Part shown: one piece after another, positions 33,860 through 44,199 of the stretch
Numbering within the stretch: position 1 is the first letter of the stretch
Layout: each line of letters begins with the position of its first letter
Assembly: GCA_021234155.1 (NCBI GenBank)
Contig: JAJEKV010000035.1
Location: 11,594,407 to 11,658,406, forward strand
Direction: 5' to 3'
Length of the DNA: 64,000 nucleotides
Origin: Isoetes taiwanensis
Taxonomy: Eukaryota > Streptophyta > Lycopodiopsida > Isoetales > Isoetaceae
Notes under the pieces: model-generated
Told to the model about the DNA's origin: nothing
The model's input: the letters and a program-made list of their open reading frames with translations, nothing else
Databases searched by the model: none
Program-made: the position numbers and the translations under genes

Positions 33860-34740
33860 CCTCTATCCCTTCTCTTCCAACAAATCTCTCCTTCTCGCCC
33901 TTGCAGAAGGAATGCAACGCTACCAATCATGGGCACATTCGCACGTATACTTTCCAACGTCGGATTCCAACCACAATGACTTAAAAATCCCGCAACAACC
34001 TCACAATCCAAATGACACATGCAATACTGACATTGTTTTTTATTTATCTAACCACTCTAGGTACCTTTTGTTTGATATTCTCATTTGTTCTTCATTATCT
34101 CCTAAGCCCAAAAATGAAGATGGCAATAATGGTCTCACTGCTAAATAACTTGAACTCTGCATTAGAATATCTCTTATTGTCCTTGTTTTTACTAGTTCAA
34201 GCTCGTCAAAATTACTTGATAGAACATATTTTTGTCGGAACAATATTTTATATCCCTTATTGATCCCTGCTAGTTTTCCTGATTGAGTGAAGAACAAGAC
34301 AGCCAAGTCTGTATGATATGGTCTGTGGGGTATGGGATAAAGCCTGGAAAGGTTGGGGCCCATTGGATAACGATTTCCTTGAAGGATCCGCCCTTTTAAT
34401 GTGTTGGTTACCACTAGAGGTGCTAGTGTATAACATTTGGTATCAGAGCCAAGGTTCAATTCCTCGTGACAACATTGGTGTGTTCCACATGCTTGAGGGC
34501 AAGCATCTCGAGGAGGGGAGGAATTGATATGGTCTGTGGGGTATGGGATAAAGCCTGGAAAGGTTGGGGCCCATTGGATAACGATTTCCTTGAAGGATCC
34601 GCCCTTTTAATGTGTTGGTTACCACTAGAGGTGCTAGTGCGTAACACTGTAGGCTTCAAGGCCATGCCAGGAATAAAGTTAATAATCTCATCCTTGATGA
34701 TTTTTCCTGTTGGTCCTGCATACAGTAATAACTAATTTCA
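33860..34740 (-). pseudogene. UGT pseudogene, copy B (split by TRIM)
   Basis: Minus-strand PSPG-box fragment [17 protein letters not shown] with VPMIGSVAF at about 33915-33985. Upstream on the same strand, 34040-34310 reads LAVLFFTQSGKLAGINKGY, VLSSNFDELE, RDILMQSSSYLAVRPLLPS. This copy keeps one frame through the mid-region that is broken in copy A, but the TRIM element at 34314-34646 interrupts it at the codons for KPTD. The remainder, LEA/KPT and VITVCR, is found at 34650-34740. Non-functional. Confidence 0.8.
34314..34646 (+). mobile_element. TRIM retrotransposon, 333 bp, complete
   Basis: Two direct 122-bp terminal repeats, 34314-34435 and 34525-34646, both starting TGATATGG and ending AACA. 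They differ at only two adjacent positions near their 3' ends (TA versus CG). Directly after the left repeat is a primer-binding site TGGTATCAGAGCC (34438-34450), complementary to plant initiator-Met tRNA. Just before the right repeat is a purine tract GAGGAGGGGAGGAA (34510-34523). The element is flanked by a 5-bp target duplication CTGTA (34309-34313 and 34647-34651). The paralogous site near 17070-17080 has a single CTGTA. An internal region of only 89 bp without genes defines a terminal-repeat retrotransposon in miniature, which needs enzymes from another element. Confidence 0.95.
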
Positions 34741-35451
34741 TTATTGTTATTGGGCTAACTCCCAATGCAAACAAGAAAAGAAGTTATTTATCAACATATA
34801 ATATGTAAAGGAGGCTGCGGAATGGACAAGCAGCATCTCGGATCAACACAACTACAAAAAGAGTTGGGCCCTCAGCTTTTTGTGACGTCATTAAACAGTG
34901 GCAACAGTTGTTGGAGCCCTTCTGCTTTGTTTTTGCCAGGAAAAGAACATGTAGGTTCTGAGTTCTAAGAGAGCCACCTTTGTTTGAGCGTCACCACCCA
35001 ATTCCTTATATAATACCAACTTCCCTTTGCATTGTTCTTGCTGCAGCGGTAGACCCTATTTCTCACATATAATAACCATACCACCTTCAGCTGTAGCTTG
35101 CCAGAAAGGTTTTCCTCACTGGAATCCTAAAGTAGCCATTTCAAAATTTGGTCTAGGGTGCAAAATTTAATCTAGAGTGCCTGTCAAGATGCAGCTTCAC
35201 AAACTCTCTTGCATCACCAGACAAAGGTTCGCTCTCGATCATACCACAATGATGCAGATCATCCCCACAAGAGCTGTCTCTAGACTCGGGTGCAAGAATC
35301 TATTCAAAGCATCAAAGAAATTAAAGTTCCTGCCAATGCCTCAGAGTCAGACCCTTCACCATCACCATCACCATCACCATCACCATCACCAGCTTCTTGC
35401 TCTAAAAATTCCTCTGCACCTGCCACATAAAGGCAAATTTTTGTTCATGCT

Positions 35452-35809
35452 TGTTAACCACCTAGTGGTTAACATTGTGCATGCACATGTTAGGTGCATG
35501 CACATGTTAGGTGTCAGTGGTGGCAGACTGACACTTGGCATGATTAGGTTAACATAAGTGTAGGGATTAGATTTAGTTAGATGTAATGGCTCCGGATTTA
35601 AGGTCTACACTATATTAGACCGGAGCCTCTTCATTTGTACTCAGGTTTTATCTCAAATTTGGAGAGCCTCACTTGGCACGTTTCCCTCATTCTTTTGTGC
35701 ATATTTCTTTGTCTTGTTCTTGTTTTGTGATCATGAGCATGGCAGCTTTGTAGCATCCGGCAGTCATGGACTGCTGCTGCAGGGTGTATGCCAAGAACTC
35801 AAACTAACA
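35452..35809 (+). repeat. Left LTR
   Basis: 358 bp, TG...CA ends. It has an internal palindrome at its start (GTTAACCACCTAGTGGTTAAC) and a short direct repeat 'gcatgcacatgttagg'. Confidence 0.93.
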
Positions 35810-38025
35810 CTGGCGCCGTTATGCCGGGTTCGCTCGTGATCACCTTCTTCAGCCTTGCTGTTTTGTTGTTGTCTTTGCTGCTCTTATTCTACTCAGTTCT
35901 TGAATACTTCTTGTACACTATTCTCACCCTTCAATCCCTTTATTTGGCCCAACCAGTTGTTGAAATGGTCCGGCTGGAGGCCCCTTTGTCAATCAATTCC
36001 TTAGCACTTAGTTTAGTTATGAAAATTGTTTTCAAAAACTCGCTTTTCATGCCGCAAAGAAGTACGAGTTTTACAAATAGGGGGATTTCTCGAGTGGTGA
36101 CAAAGACTCTCCTCTGCAACAAAATAAAAAAAAAAATCAAGTGGTTTTTATCTTTTCTCTGCTGAAAAAGCTATCAGAAAAAATCCTGTCTTTGATCATT
36201 TTTATCATCTTCTGTTTCTCTTGGCTTATCAGAAATTGTGCCTTTGCACCCCAAAAAAATTTGTCTCAAGAGGCAGGACGTCATTCTCTGCCATTATTTC
36301 TTCGTAAAATTAGCGGCGGTGCTTGTTGTTGTTGCACACCAAAAATATTACTCCTCTGCAGTCTTTCCTGATTTCCAAGAGCACGCACCGTAGCGTGGCT
36401 CGATATTACGTTTCAAAAATTTGCGAGAGGACCAAAGACTTGGCTAGCCCCCTATAAGTCCTCAACTATCTCTGCAGGATATTCGTTCTTTTTCTATCGG
36501 CATCACCTGCAAGAAAGCACAGTTCAAGCAACAGTTCAAGCGAGAATCATTTTTCTAGGCATCATATCCAGAACAGGAAGCCAGCACATCCTCCGGCAGC
36601 TTGTTAACTGGTTTACGGGAGTTATTCCTGCACCTTAAGCATCTGCAACACATAAACTTGTCTGCTTCCAGTATCTATTCTTATTCAAGTTTTTCAAGAG
36701 GGCCAGCACTGTGGCTAGCCCCCACCCATCTGCCGCAGATATACAGGTTGCAAAGCAATTTTCAAGTCAGCTATCTGTGAGGAAATTTTCGAAGTCTCAG
36801 GTCGGATTTATTCGGTTCCTTGGTCTCGATCATCTGCAAATAAACAAAATCTTTGCATCAGTCAAGGCTAGAAGATTCAATTCAAACATCTTTGTTGAGC
36901 AGAGTCAGATTTTTTTCTTTCCCGCACAGTTTCTACAGTCTATTTTCTCTCTTCGCGTTTATCCAACAAATGGTCAGCAAGCAAGATTTTGTTCCGCAAG
37001 CAGAGTTTCCTGTCTGCATCTTCGACACAGGAAAAACCGGCCCTACTTATCTATAGCAGCAGAATGGGCTTTGCACTCTGTGTATCCCTGTTGCATTGAT
37101 TTCTTCTTGACATAGCAGGATGCAGCACCGCTCCAGGCAACCAAATGGCTCTGTTCCAGCAAACATTCGGCCAGTTCCTATCTATAGCACTACAATTTCG
37201 GCATCACATCAGACTTTCCTTCTGCAGATCTCTCTTTAGCATGCGCACTTCCAGGCAGATATTAAGCTCCATTCGACACCCTATTTTCTGGAAATAGCAA
37301 TAGCAGTATATCTTGGCAGCTCAGAGAGCTTCACCGCCATGCCTAGCCGCCGCAAAACCCTTTTAGGTTTCGAAATTTTTAGGGTTTAAGGCCTTGTTAT
37401 GCAGGCTGATCACGGGTCACGCCGTGGGTCAACCGTTCTTGCTCACGCTCGTGGAACTCCAGAACGCCACGCTCCACGCTGGCTGATAACCGCCCACGGC
37501 CACGCCTCACGGGCCCCACGCTGACCCACGCTGACGCTCAACTCAAGCCTTCAGAAGCCACGCTCACGGGCTAGGGCCCACGGCCACGCTGACGGGCCAC
37601 GGGCCACGTTCATGTTGACGCCCAGGGCCACGCTCTGTTCTCATGCCCCACGCTACCGTCACGTTCTTCCAGATTTTGTGCAAGTTTTCCATGGCTGATC
37701 ACGGGGTCTGCATTCTCATGTTTATATTTTAAGGCCCCCATTCCTATTAAAGTGGCATTTTTGTCATTGTTTGACTTATCCATGATGATATGAGGGTAAG
37801 TTATTATATTTTTTAGCCCACTTACTTATGGCCCTCAACATCGACAATATTTGGGCCCTCAATTTCGACATCACGCGCTCACGCTCATCTTTCAGCGACA
37901 CAACAAACCATTACCAGTACTATCCTTTCTGCCCCTAAAATTTTTGGCACCATGTTGTAATTGTCGGACTTGTCTTATAAAAGTCTGTACATATTTTTGT
38001 GCTAAAAACTTTTAGGGGGAGGCAG

Positions 38026-38381
38026 TGTTAACCACCTAGTGGTTAACATTGTGCATGCACATGTTAGGCGCATGCACATGTTAGGTGTCAGTGGTGGCAG
38101 ACTGACACTTGGCATGATTAGGTTAACATAAGTGTAGGGATTAGATTTAGTTAGATGTACGGCTCAGATTTGCGGTCTACACTATATTAGACCGGAGCCT
38201 CTTCATTTGTACTTAGGTTTTATCTCAAATTTGGAGAGCCTCACTTGGCACGTTTCCCTCATTCTTTTGTGCATATTTCTTTGTCTTGTTCTTGTTTTGT
38301 GATCATGAGCATGGCAGCTTTGTAGCATCCGGCAGTCATGGACTGCTGCTGCAGGGTGTATGCCAAGAACTCAAACTAACA
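38026..38381 (+). repeat. Right LTR
   Basis: 356 bp partner of 35452-35809. Most differences cluster around 38160-38175. Confidence 0.93.
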
Positions 38382-39847
38382 ATGCTTCACATATTGGTTG
38401 CCTTGTATGGATCAGGAACTGCTGTGTCTGAGATGAGTGATCATGGTTCTTTAGAGGTGCCAGAGAGCTTAAACTCTCTTGTCAGATCCCTCTTTGCACT
38501 GCCTGTGTTTTTGCCTGTTCTTCCAACTGCTCTCAGAGATCAAAGCGTTGTCTTGGCTGGTTTGGAGCTTGGATTTTGGGGATTATTGCACAATGTACTT
38601 GGAACCTATAAGGCAAATGCTGGTGTCTCAAATGAAGTTTCTCTTATATTTGGACTCACGGTAGGCAAATCTCTCAAAGTCTACTGCCATTTTTATAAAC
38701 AATGAAAACTATAAGGTTCTAAGTCTAACCATGCCCACAACCCAATTTGCAGATTCTGTTTCTACCCATCTTGATGCAATTTTCTGCTGGCAGATCTGTG
38801 AGCAGGTTCACATGGATGACATCCATAGTCTCCATATTAGGTAAGTGCTTTACAAAAGTTGTGCAAACATCACTTGATGTGTATTTAGATTGGACGTTGA
38901 TCTCTTGTTTCTTGATAATCACAGATCTGGGCATATTGGAAGGGGAAGGAGCTGGATGGAGTAGTATTTCTGTTCCCAAACTAGGAGGCTTTTGGTCCAT
39001 TCTCGATCTTGTAATCTCAGGAATCCAAATGTTGAGATCTGAAGCTCTTTTTGGAAAACTAGATGGCAAAGGATTAAATGCAACAAGCTTGGCAGCGGAC
39101 TTTAGTTCTCAATACGTTTTGGGAAATCATTAATATAGCCATCACCCACATGGAATCGGTGACTTTGTACAAGGAATACAGGGGATTTTCATGGTGCCCG
39201 CTTTTTATAGCGGTCCGGTATGCGCAGAATTTGTAGCCTACTTGAATGCTTTGCGACCTTAGAGACATTTGTGCATCGACGGCAATATCCAGATATATGA
39301 CAATCCCAAATCGGGGGCATTTTTTGCCTATTACCAAAAGAAAACAATTTGCCGATCTTGCTCTTCTCTCTCCTTCCTCAGTAGGTGGATTTGCAAGCAC
39401 GCATACGTCGTATGACCATTTTAAAAGAACCCGATTGTCAAAAACATGAAATACGGTCTAGAATTGCGAGAAAAAGACATACCGCAAACCGAACACCGGC
39501 GAAAAAATGCAGCCCAAATTCTTCCCACGGCAAAGAAATCAAGAAGTTCAGAATTTAATGATTCTTCAGAAAATATGAGCTCGGCCTCTTCGGCAGCAAA
39601 TTGGATTGCACTTTTGTTAAAACATACTCGCAGGGCGATATTCTCGCGCACGGATCAAAAAGATGATAGAACAGAGCTCTCAATCTCGCCCAAGAACTAA
39701 TGTTTGAGAGCTTTTGTGAATCAGAACTAATGCTAGAAATGGAATCTGCAACTTGCATCTTGAACTATAACTCTGGCAAAACTATAACTCTGGCCGATTT
39801 GGATGACTGCAAATCGAGGAAGCCTAGATGCCTTCCATGCCTTCCGA

Positions 39848-40103
39848 CCGACCAAGCGAAAATCAACCCTAAAGTTAAGCTATCGAGCCCTGCATGCCTC
39901 TAGATTTTGTTTTTTTTTTTTTTTTTTGGGGTTTTTTTTTTTTTGGCATGGGTCAAACCATTGGCAATTGCCACTAAAAAAACATGAAACTGTATGCGCA
40001 CTCTAGATGTACGCATTAGTACATCCACGAGATTACACCACCAAATCATATAAAAACCTTAGGGAAAAAAGTATAAAAATACAAAAACAACCCCCTGTTA
40101 TTG
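39848..40103 (+). repeat. Dispersed repeat family R, copy 2
   Basis: Same block order as 18000-18300. It ends abruptly after 'ccccctgttattgtg', where MITE copy D begins. Confidence 0.75.
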
Positions 40104-40450
40104 TGACTCCGGCCAACGAGAGCTGTTGGATAGGCATATTCACCCCTTATTCCTTAATCTACACCGTAGGTAAAGTTCCTCGTTTGTGGGGTATGCAAGT
40201 ACAAAATTTGCTATACTGTATAACAAGATTCACAAAATACTATAAGATTTCAAGCGGAATACTATATGGTGTTGATTTCGTACGTGCAAAATACAATTAT
40301 GAGGGCTCTCGCTGCCCTACGTCACCCCCCATGTGAATATGCACCCAAACCAAAGGGGGTTTAAGGGGGATTTTAATTTAAATGTGTTAGACCCAATGGT
40401 TGTGTTAATTAATGTCAATGGTAGTTACGTGTTGGTTGTTAATGTCAATG
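40104..40450. mobile_element. MITE family copy D
   Basis: The middle is the reverse complement of copy A's middle, so this copy is inserted in the opposite orientation. One complete arm ('gtgaatatgcacccaaacca', then 'atttaaatgtgtta') lies at 40335-40450. The other arm is absent at the junction with repeat R. A short duplication 'gttaatgtcaatg' follows at about 40410-40450. Confidence 0.75.
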
Positions 40451-41307
40451 ATTGTTATGTGTTGGGGGATTTAATTTTTATATGTTGGATGTTAATGGTT
40501 TGTGTTGCATTAGAATTCAAACCAGAAAAAAACTAGAATTCCATTTGAGGCTTTCATCACCTGTAGCTTTTGAATTTGATCACAATAAAACAAATAGAAC
40601 ATAAGTAAAAGTTACCATAAAGATAGAGCAGATTGATCCCATTATTCTAAAAGTCATAAAATTTGCAACACCCATACACAAACATTTTTCAACTAGAATT
40701 TAACAGCAGCCTTTGGCCTCCATGGATTCTTGTGGTGAGAAACCAAAGTGGGAAACTTTTCTTCTTGTTAGCACAAGGATCTAGAAGCCTTGGAATTTGC
40801 TTAATAACTGTCTCAAAATCTAAAAATGCATGGTAATTTTTTGCAAGCTTCATTCGGAATGAGCCATAAAACAATATCCAATAGCGCAATCCTGTATTAA
40901 TCAGCTGGTAGGATGTGAAAGCCTACCAAACCCGGCCGAAAAATTGCTGTTTTAGCATAGATAACTTAACCAAACATATCCATATCATACACTATCAAAA
41001 AGATTTCGGAGAGAGCTTTCCAACGCAATAAAAATCATCTCAAACAGAGCTCTAGATCAAAAGTTATGATAAGAAATGTGTTGCCGGCGGGGAAACTGCA
41101 CTACATGCGCCCTTCAAACCCTTCGTGTGCCCATTATGGGCTTTTGTTGTGAGCCATTGGTTGTTGACCATTGAAAAAAAAGGCTAAAATCAATGGCCCT
41201 TCATGTGCCCATTATGCACCACACACACAAAAAAAGGGCTTTTGTTGTGAGCCATTGGTTGTTGACCATTGAAAAAAAAAAAGTCTAAAATCAATGGCTC
41301 AGAAATG
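40451..41307. other. No gene recognised
   Basis: No known protein. A block 'gggcttttgttgtgagccat...ttgaaaaaaaa' is duplicated directly at about 41140-41180 and 41226-41280. 'agctctagatcaaaagttatga' near 41050 resembles the inverted repeat motif at 1870 and 2115, pointing to a shared dispersed element. Confidence 0.4.
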
Positions 41308-41430
41308 GTGCACTCTAGATGTACGCATTAGTACATCCATTTGAATACATCACGAAATCATAGGAAAACCTTAGTGAAAAGTGTACAAAAACACAAAGAA
41401 AACCCCCTGTTATTATGCTACATATTTGTT
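41308..41430 (+). repeat. Dispersed repeat family R, copy 3 (partial)
   Basis: From 'gcactctagatgtacgcatt' to 'aaccccctgttattatgct', matching the later half of the copies at 18000 and 39848. Confidence 0.7.
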
Positions 41431-41639
41431 TTATACTAGGAAATATTAAATGGTTTACAATGCTAAACATATGTATTGGGCAAAAAGAAGTGTACATGTG
41501 GGTATGAAGTGGAAAATTCTCATGACATGTTATTATCGTAAAATAGGTCAGAATTTCACCCCTTGGCACTCCACCTTAAATAAGACCACCGCTTTCCTAT
41601 CTCCAACCTTTGCCCTTTTTTGTTATTTTGTGTTTATTT

Positions 41640-41785
41640 ATTTTTATCTTATATTTAGTTGTGTTTGGTGATGGGGCTTAGTCCCCTGTTCGGGCATTCG
41701 CCATTTGCATGTACCCGTCCCATAATCCCCTTGGGTTCCAGTGGAGATAAAAATTCCATCCATCCATCCATCCATCCATCTTCAA
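41640..41785 (+). mobile_element. LINE/SINE-like 3' end with (CCAT)n tail
   Basis: The sequence 'cccataatccccttgggttcc' then 'agtggagataaaaa' resembles the 3' terminal motif of the LINEs at 28700, 32430 and 44100 (cccatag...ggtctccgtggacgataaaa). It is followed by a (CCAT)n run at about 41755-41780. The preceding ~90 bp carries no protein. A very short 5'-truncated LINE or a SINE that borrowed a LINE tail. Confidence 0.5.
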
Positions 41786-41789
41786 GAGG

Positions 41790-44050
41790 GCACGCACGAA
41801 AAACAAAGAATCTATGCCTTTTTGGTTTCTAAAGATATGGAGACAAGTTTAAAGCTATTATTAATATAATCAAAATCTTCTTGTTATTTTTCTTTGAAAT
41901 TGACTTTTTAGGTCAAAATTGATACACTCGGGTCACTCCGCACTGATGGCCCCTGCGTCGCGAATGCAGACGAGTTCCGCGTGGAGTAACCCGAGTCCCT
42001 CTTTGTTGCAAAAAGGCACAAACTCGATTTTTGGAATACTGGAAATTTTTTCGGCAGTTAAAACCTTAGGAAATCATCCGTAAATGAAAATCCAAAAAAT
42101 TTCTGGATAATCAAGAAAATCAAATTTAAACAATAGATTTTAGTCTCAATTATTTCTCCGTTTGATTTTCAAGTGTTAAACGCCCTAGGAATGTTTCATT
42201 TGTCTGACCATTATGAGTACATAATAGATCAAAACCTGCCAATATATTAGAAGTTTATTAAAAGTAATGTAATGAGCAGTAGAAGTGTGTGACTTCTGTT
42301 ATACTTACAGGGCACTTGTGATTTTTGCGTTATTCTAGGTTACAAGCCCCCCTCTGGAAACACAACATAAGTTGTATCTGAGAAGATATTTTCAATATGT
42401 AATACAGATTATATCTTTTAAACAGGAGGCCAATCATATTCTGCGTGTTGACATCACATTAGAGGGTACCCATTTGGCATTTTATGAAGTTGCTATTCTA
42501 GCATGAAGACATTATTTGGCCATGAGGGGGTTCAACATGTCAACAACCACTTGGCATTTATCAAGTGGCCGCATTGGCTTTATGTATGGGAAAAGAAAAT
42601 TGGGGATCCTTTTCTAGTTCAGCCACATCAACATGCCTTTTCTGCCTCTACCAACTCTTAAGTATGAGCTTTTCAATTCACCTTGCTCTTCAAAACTCCT
42701 AGAAAGACATGATAACTTAAATTAGCGCCATCAAACAGATGAAAGAATAAGTTGTTATACCTGTTGCAATGTTACAAAAAAGCTCTTTGTATGTTCGTGG
42801 ACAGATAAGTTGTATCTACCACAACATATAAGTTAATGCAAGTGAATCTCTGTAGATAGATTCTTGTCACAATGATACCATGGGCAACTTTCTGATTTGC
42901 ATTCCTACGATGCAATGCATTAATGCAGTAGCTCACGTGCAAATAAATTTGCATAGACAGCAATATCCCATCATCCTTAGAGCATTAAAACCATGGGCAT
43001 GAATGTGCCCATTCTTGGTTTAAACATCAAGATCTGCAGGTGATAATTTAAAATGCTAAACATGATTACCATTTAGCACATTACAAAAGAATGAACATAC
43101 CTTCAAACATCGTCGTTCTATTCCAATAAGGAGGACAACTCAGAACATTCCTATAGAGGCTTCTATAGTCAATATATACTTTCTTGAGAATATATTTGCA
43201 TGCCTAAATGCCAAATCCAAAGACTTCAAGGGTCTGTCCTGCTCAAATCTAATGCCAATGAAGGCTGTAGAGGATGCATTTACTAAGATAAATCCTCTAT
43301 TTATCTATGACCCAAATAAAGAAAATAAAGAATAATGTTGATATTCTTGTTTCTGAACTCATGATCATCATTGCAAATCCCAACAGCACATAAACCTAAG
43401 CAACCATGCTGTGGTGAAAGAAAATAACCTTGAAAACCTTGAGCATGAACTGTAGGCACATTCCAGTATTAAAGATCGATTTGAAGGGATCTTCACTACC
43501 AATTGGAAGGAGAAAACACCTTAACAACTTTGATAGAGAGTAATATGAGAATGATCTTCACTACCAATTGGGAGGAGAATAAGCAATGTTAAAAGCTTTG
43601 ACAGAGGATAACATGAAAATGAGAACGGAGTACTTGGGAAGATGTCCTTTGCCTGTTTTGTATAAATCTGTATGCATGAATTTTAGATGGCAGACGAAAT
43701 GTACTATCCATGTGCATCTTTTCCCGATATGCTTTGTATCCAATCCCACTGCAAGATTCATGCAACTCTGGGAATGTTGAGCTTTAGCACAATGAAGAGG
43801 AAGTTGAGATGATATTTTTTGGAGAAAGATATTCAAATAAAGCAAGGAATTAACAGATGTTCCTTATGAGATCTGCGATGTATAGCTCATATTCTACCTC
43901 AGACTTAGGGAAGGCCAAAATAACAGCATTACCTGGGATGAATGCTGCCATTACTTGTAGATAAGCATAAGAGATTGATCTCATAATATTTGCTCAATCA
44001 CCATAGATTCATGCCAAGTTACTTAGTTAGAGAAGAACACTTCTTAAACA
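41790..44050. other. No gene recognised; one local duplication
   Basis: No known protein. A ~67-bp unit ('gatcttcactaccaattgg...') is duplicated at about 43488-43554 and 43555-43625. Otherwise unassigned. Confidence 0.4.
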
Positions 44051-44199
44051 TTTGCTTTTGTCAAAAGGAAGGAAGGAAGGAAGGAAGTTTATTTTAACGT
44101 CCACGGAGGCCAGAGGCCTATGAGACGGTACATGCAGAGAACAGGCAAAAAAGCCAAAAACCCCAACACGAAAAACAAACAATGTAACTGTACAGTAGA

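Larger units (their letters stand above)
33590..34855 (+). repeat. Segmental duplication, copy B
   Basis: Paralogue of 16326-17335 in the same orientation, sharing the UGT fragment and flanks. It carries the 333-bp TRIM insertion absent from copy A, and lies next to the Mutator-like insertion. Confidence 0.8.
35452..38381 (+). mobile_element. Non-autonomous LTR retrotransposon, 2.93 kb
   Basis: Direct LTRs at 35452-35809 (358 bp) and 38026-38381 (356 bp), both starting TGTTAACCACCTAGTGG and ending CTAACA. A primer-binding site beginning TGGCGCCGTT (35811) resembles the complement of the 3' end of Asp tRNA, with a small insertion. A purine tract AGGGGGAGG (38014-38022) precedes the right LTR. 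The 5-bp target duplication is ATGCT (35447-35451 and 38382-38386). The ~2.2-kb interior has only short frames (35788-36165, 36711-37115) and no gag, protease, RT or integrase. About 37400-37650 is a GC-rich patch with many 'cacgct' and 'gggccacg' repeats. LTRs differ at several sites including small indels near 35590/38162, so insertion is old relative to the TRIM. Confidence 0.93.
35189..39133 (+). pseudogene. EamA/DMT-type transporter gene split by an LTR element
   Basis: Exon 1 is 35189-35451 plus 38387-38660, separated by a retrotransposon. Exon 2 is 38753-38840 and exon 3 is 38925-39133 with TAA. Introns have GT-AG borders (38661-38752, 38841-38924). With the insertion skipped, the frame is continuous for about 277 codons. 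The N-terminus (MQLHKLSCITRQRFALDHTT...) is basic and Ser/Thr-containing like a plastid transit peptide, followed by a run of 11 His from a CACCAT microsatellite. Then come KGKFLF, LHILVALYGSG, SLFALPVFLPVLPTALRD, LAGLELGFWGLLHNVLGTY, LIFGLTVLFLPILMQFSAGR and FWSILDLVISGIQMLRSE. These match one EamA domain of plant plastid drug/metabolite-transporter family proteins, which usually have two. It ends early, so the gene was probably truncated even before the insertion. Confidence 0.7.

Noticed and set aside
40007-40336. 109-codon ORF
   Set aside because: It spans the junction of a dispersed repeat and a MITE, so it is a chance frame.
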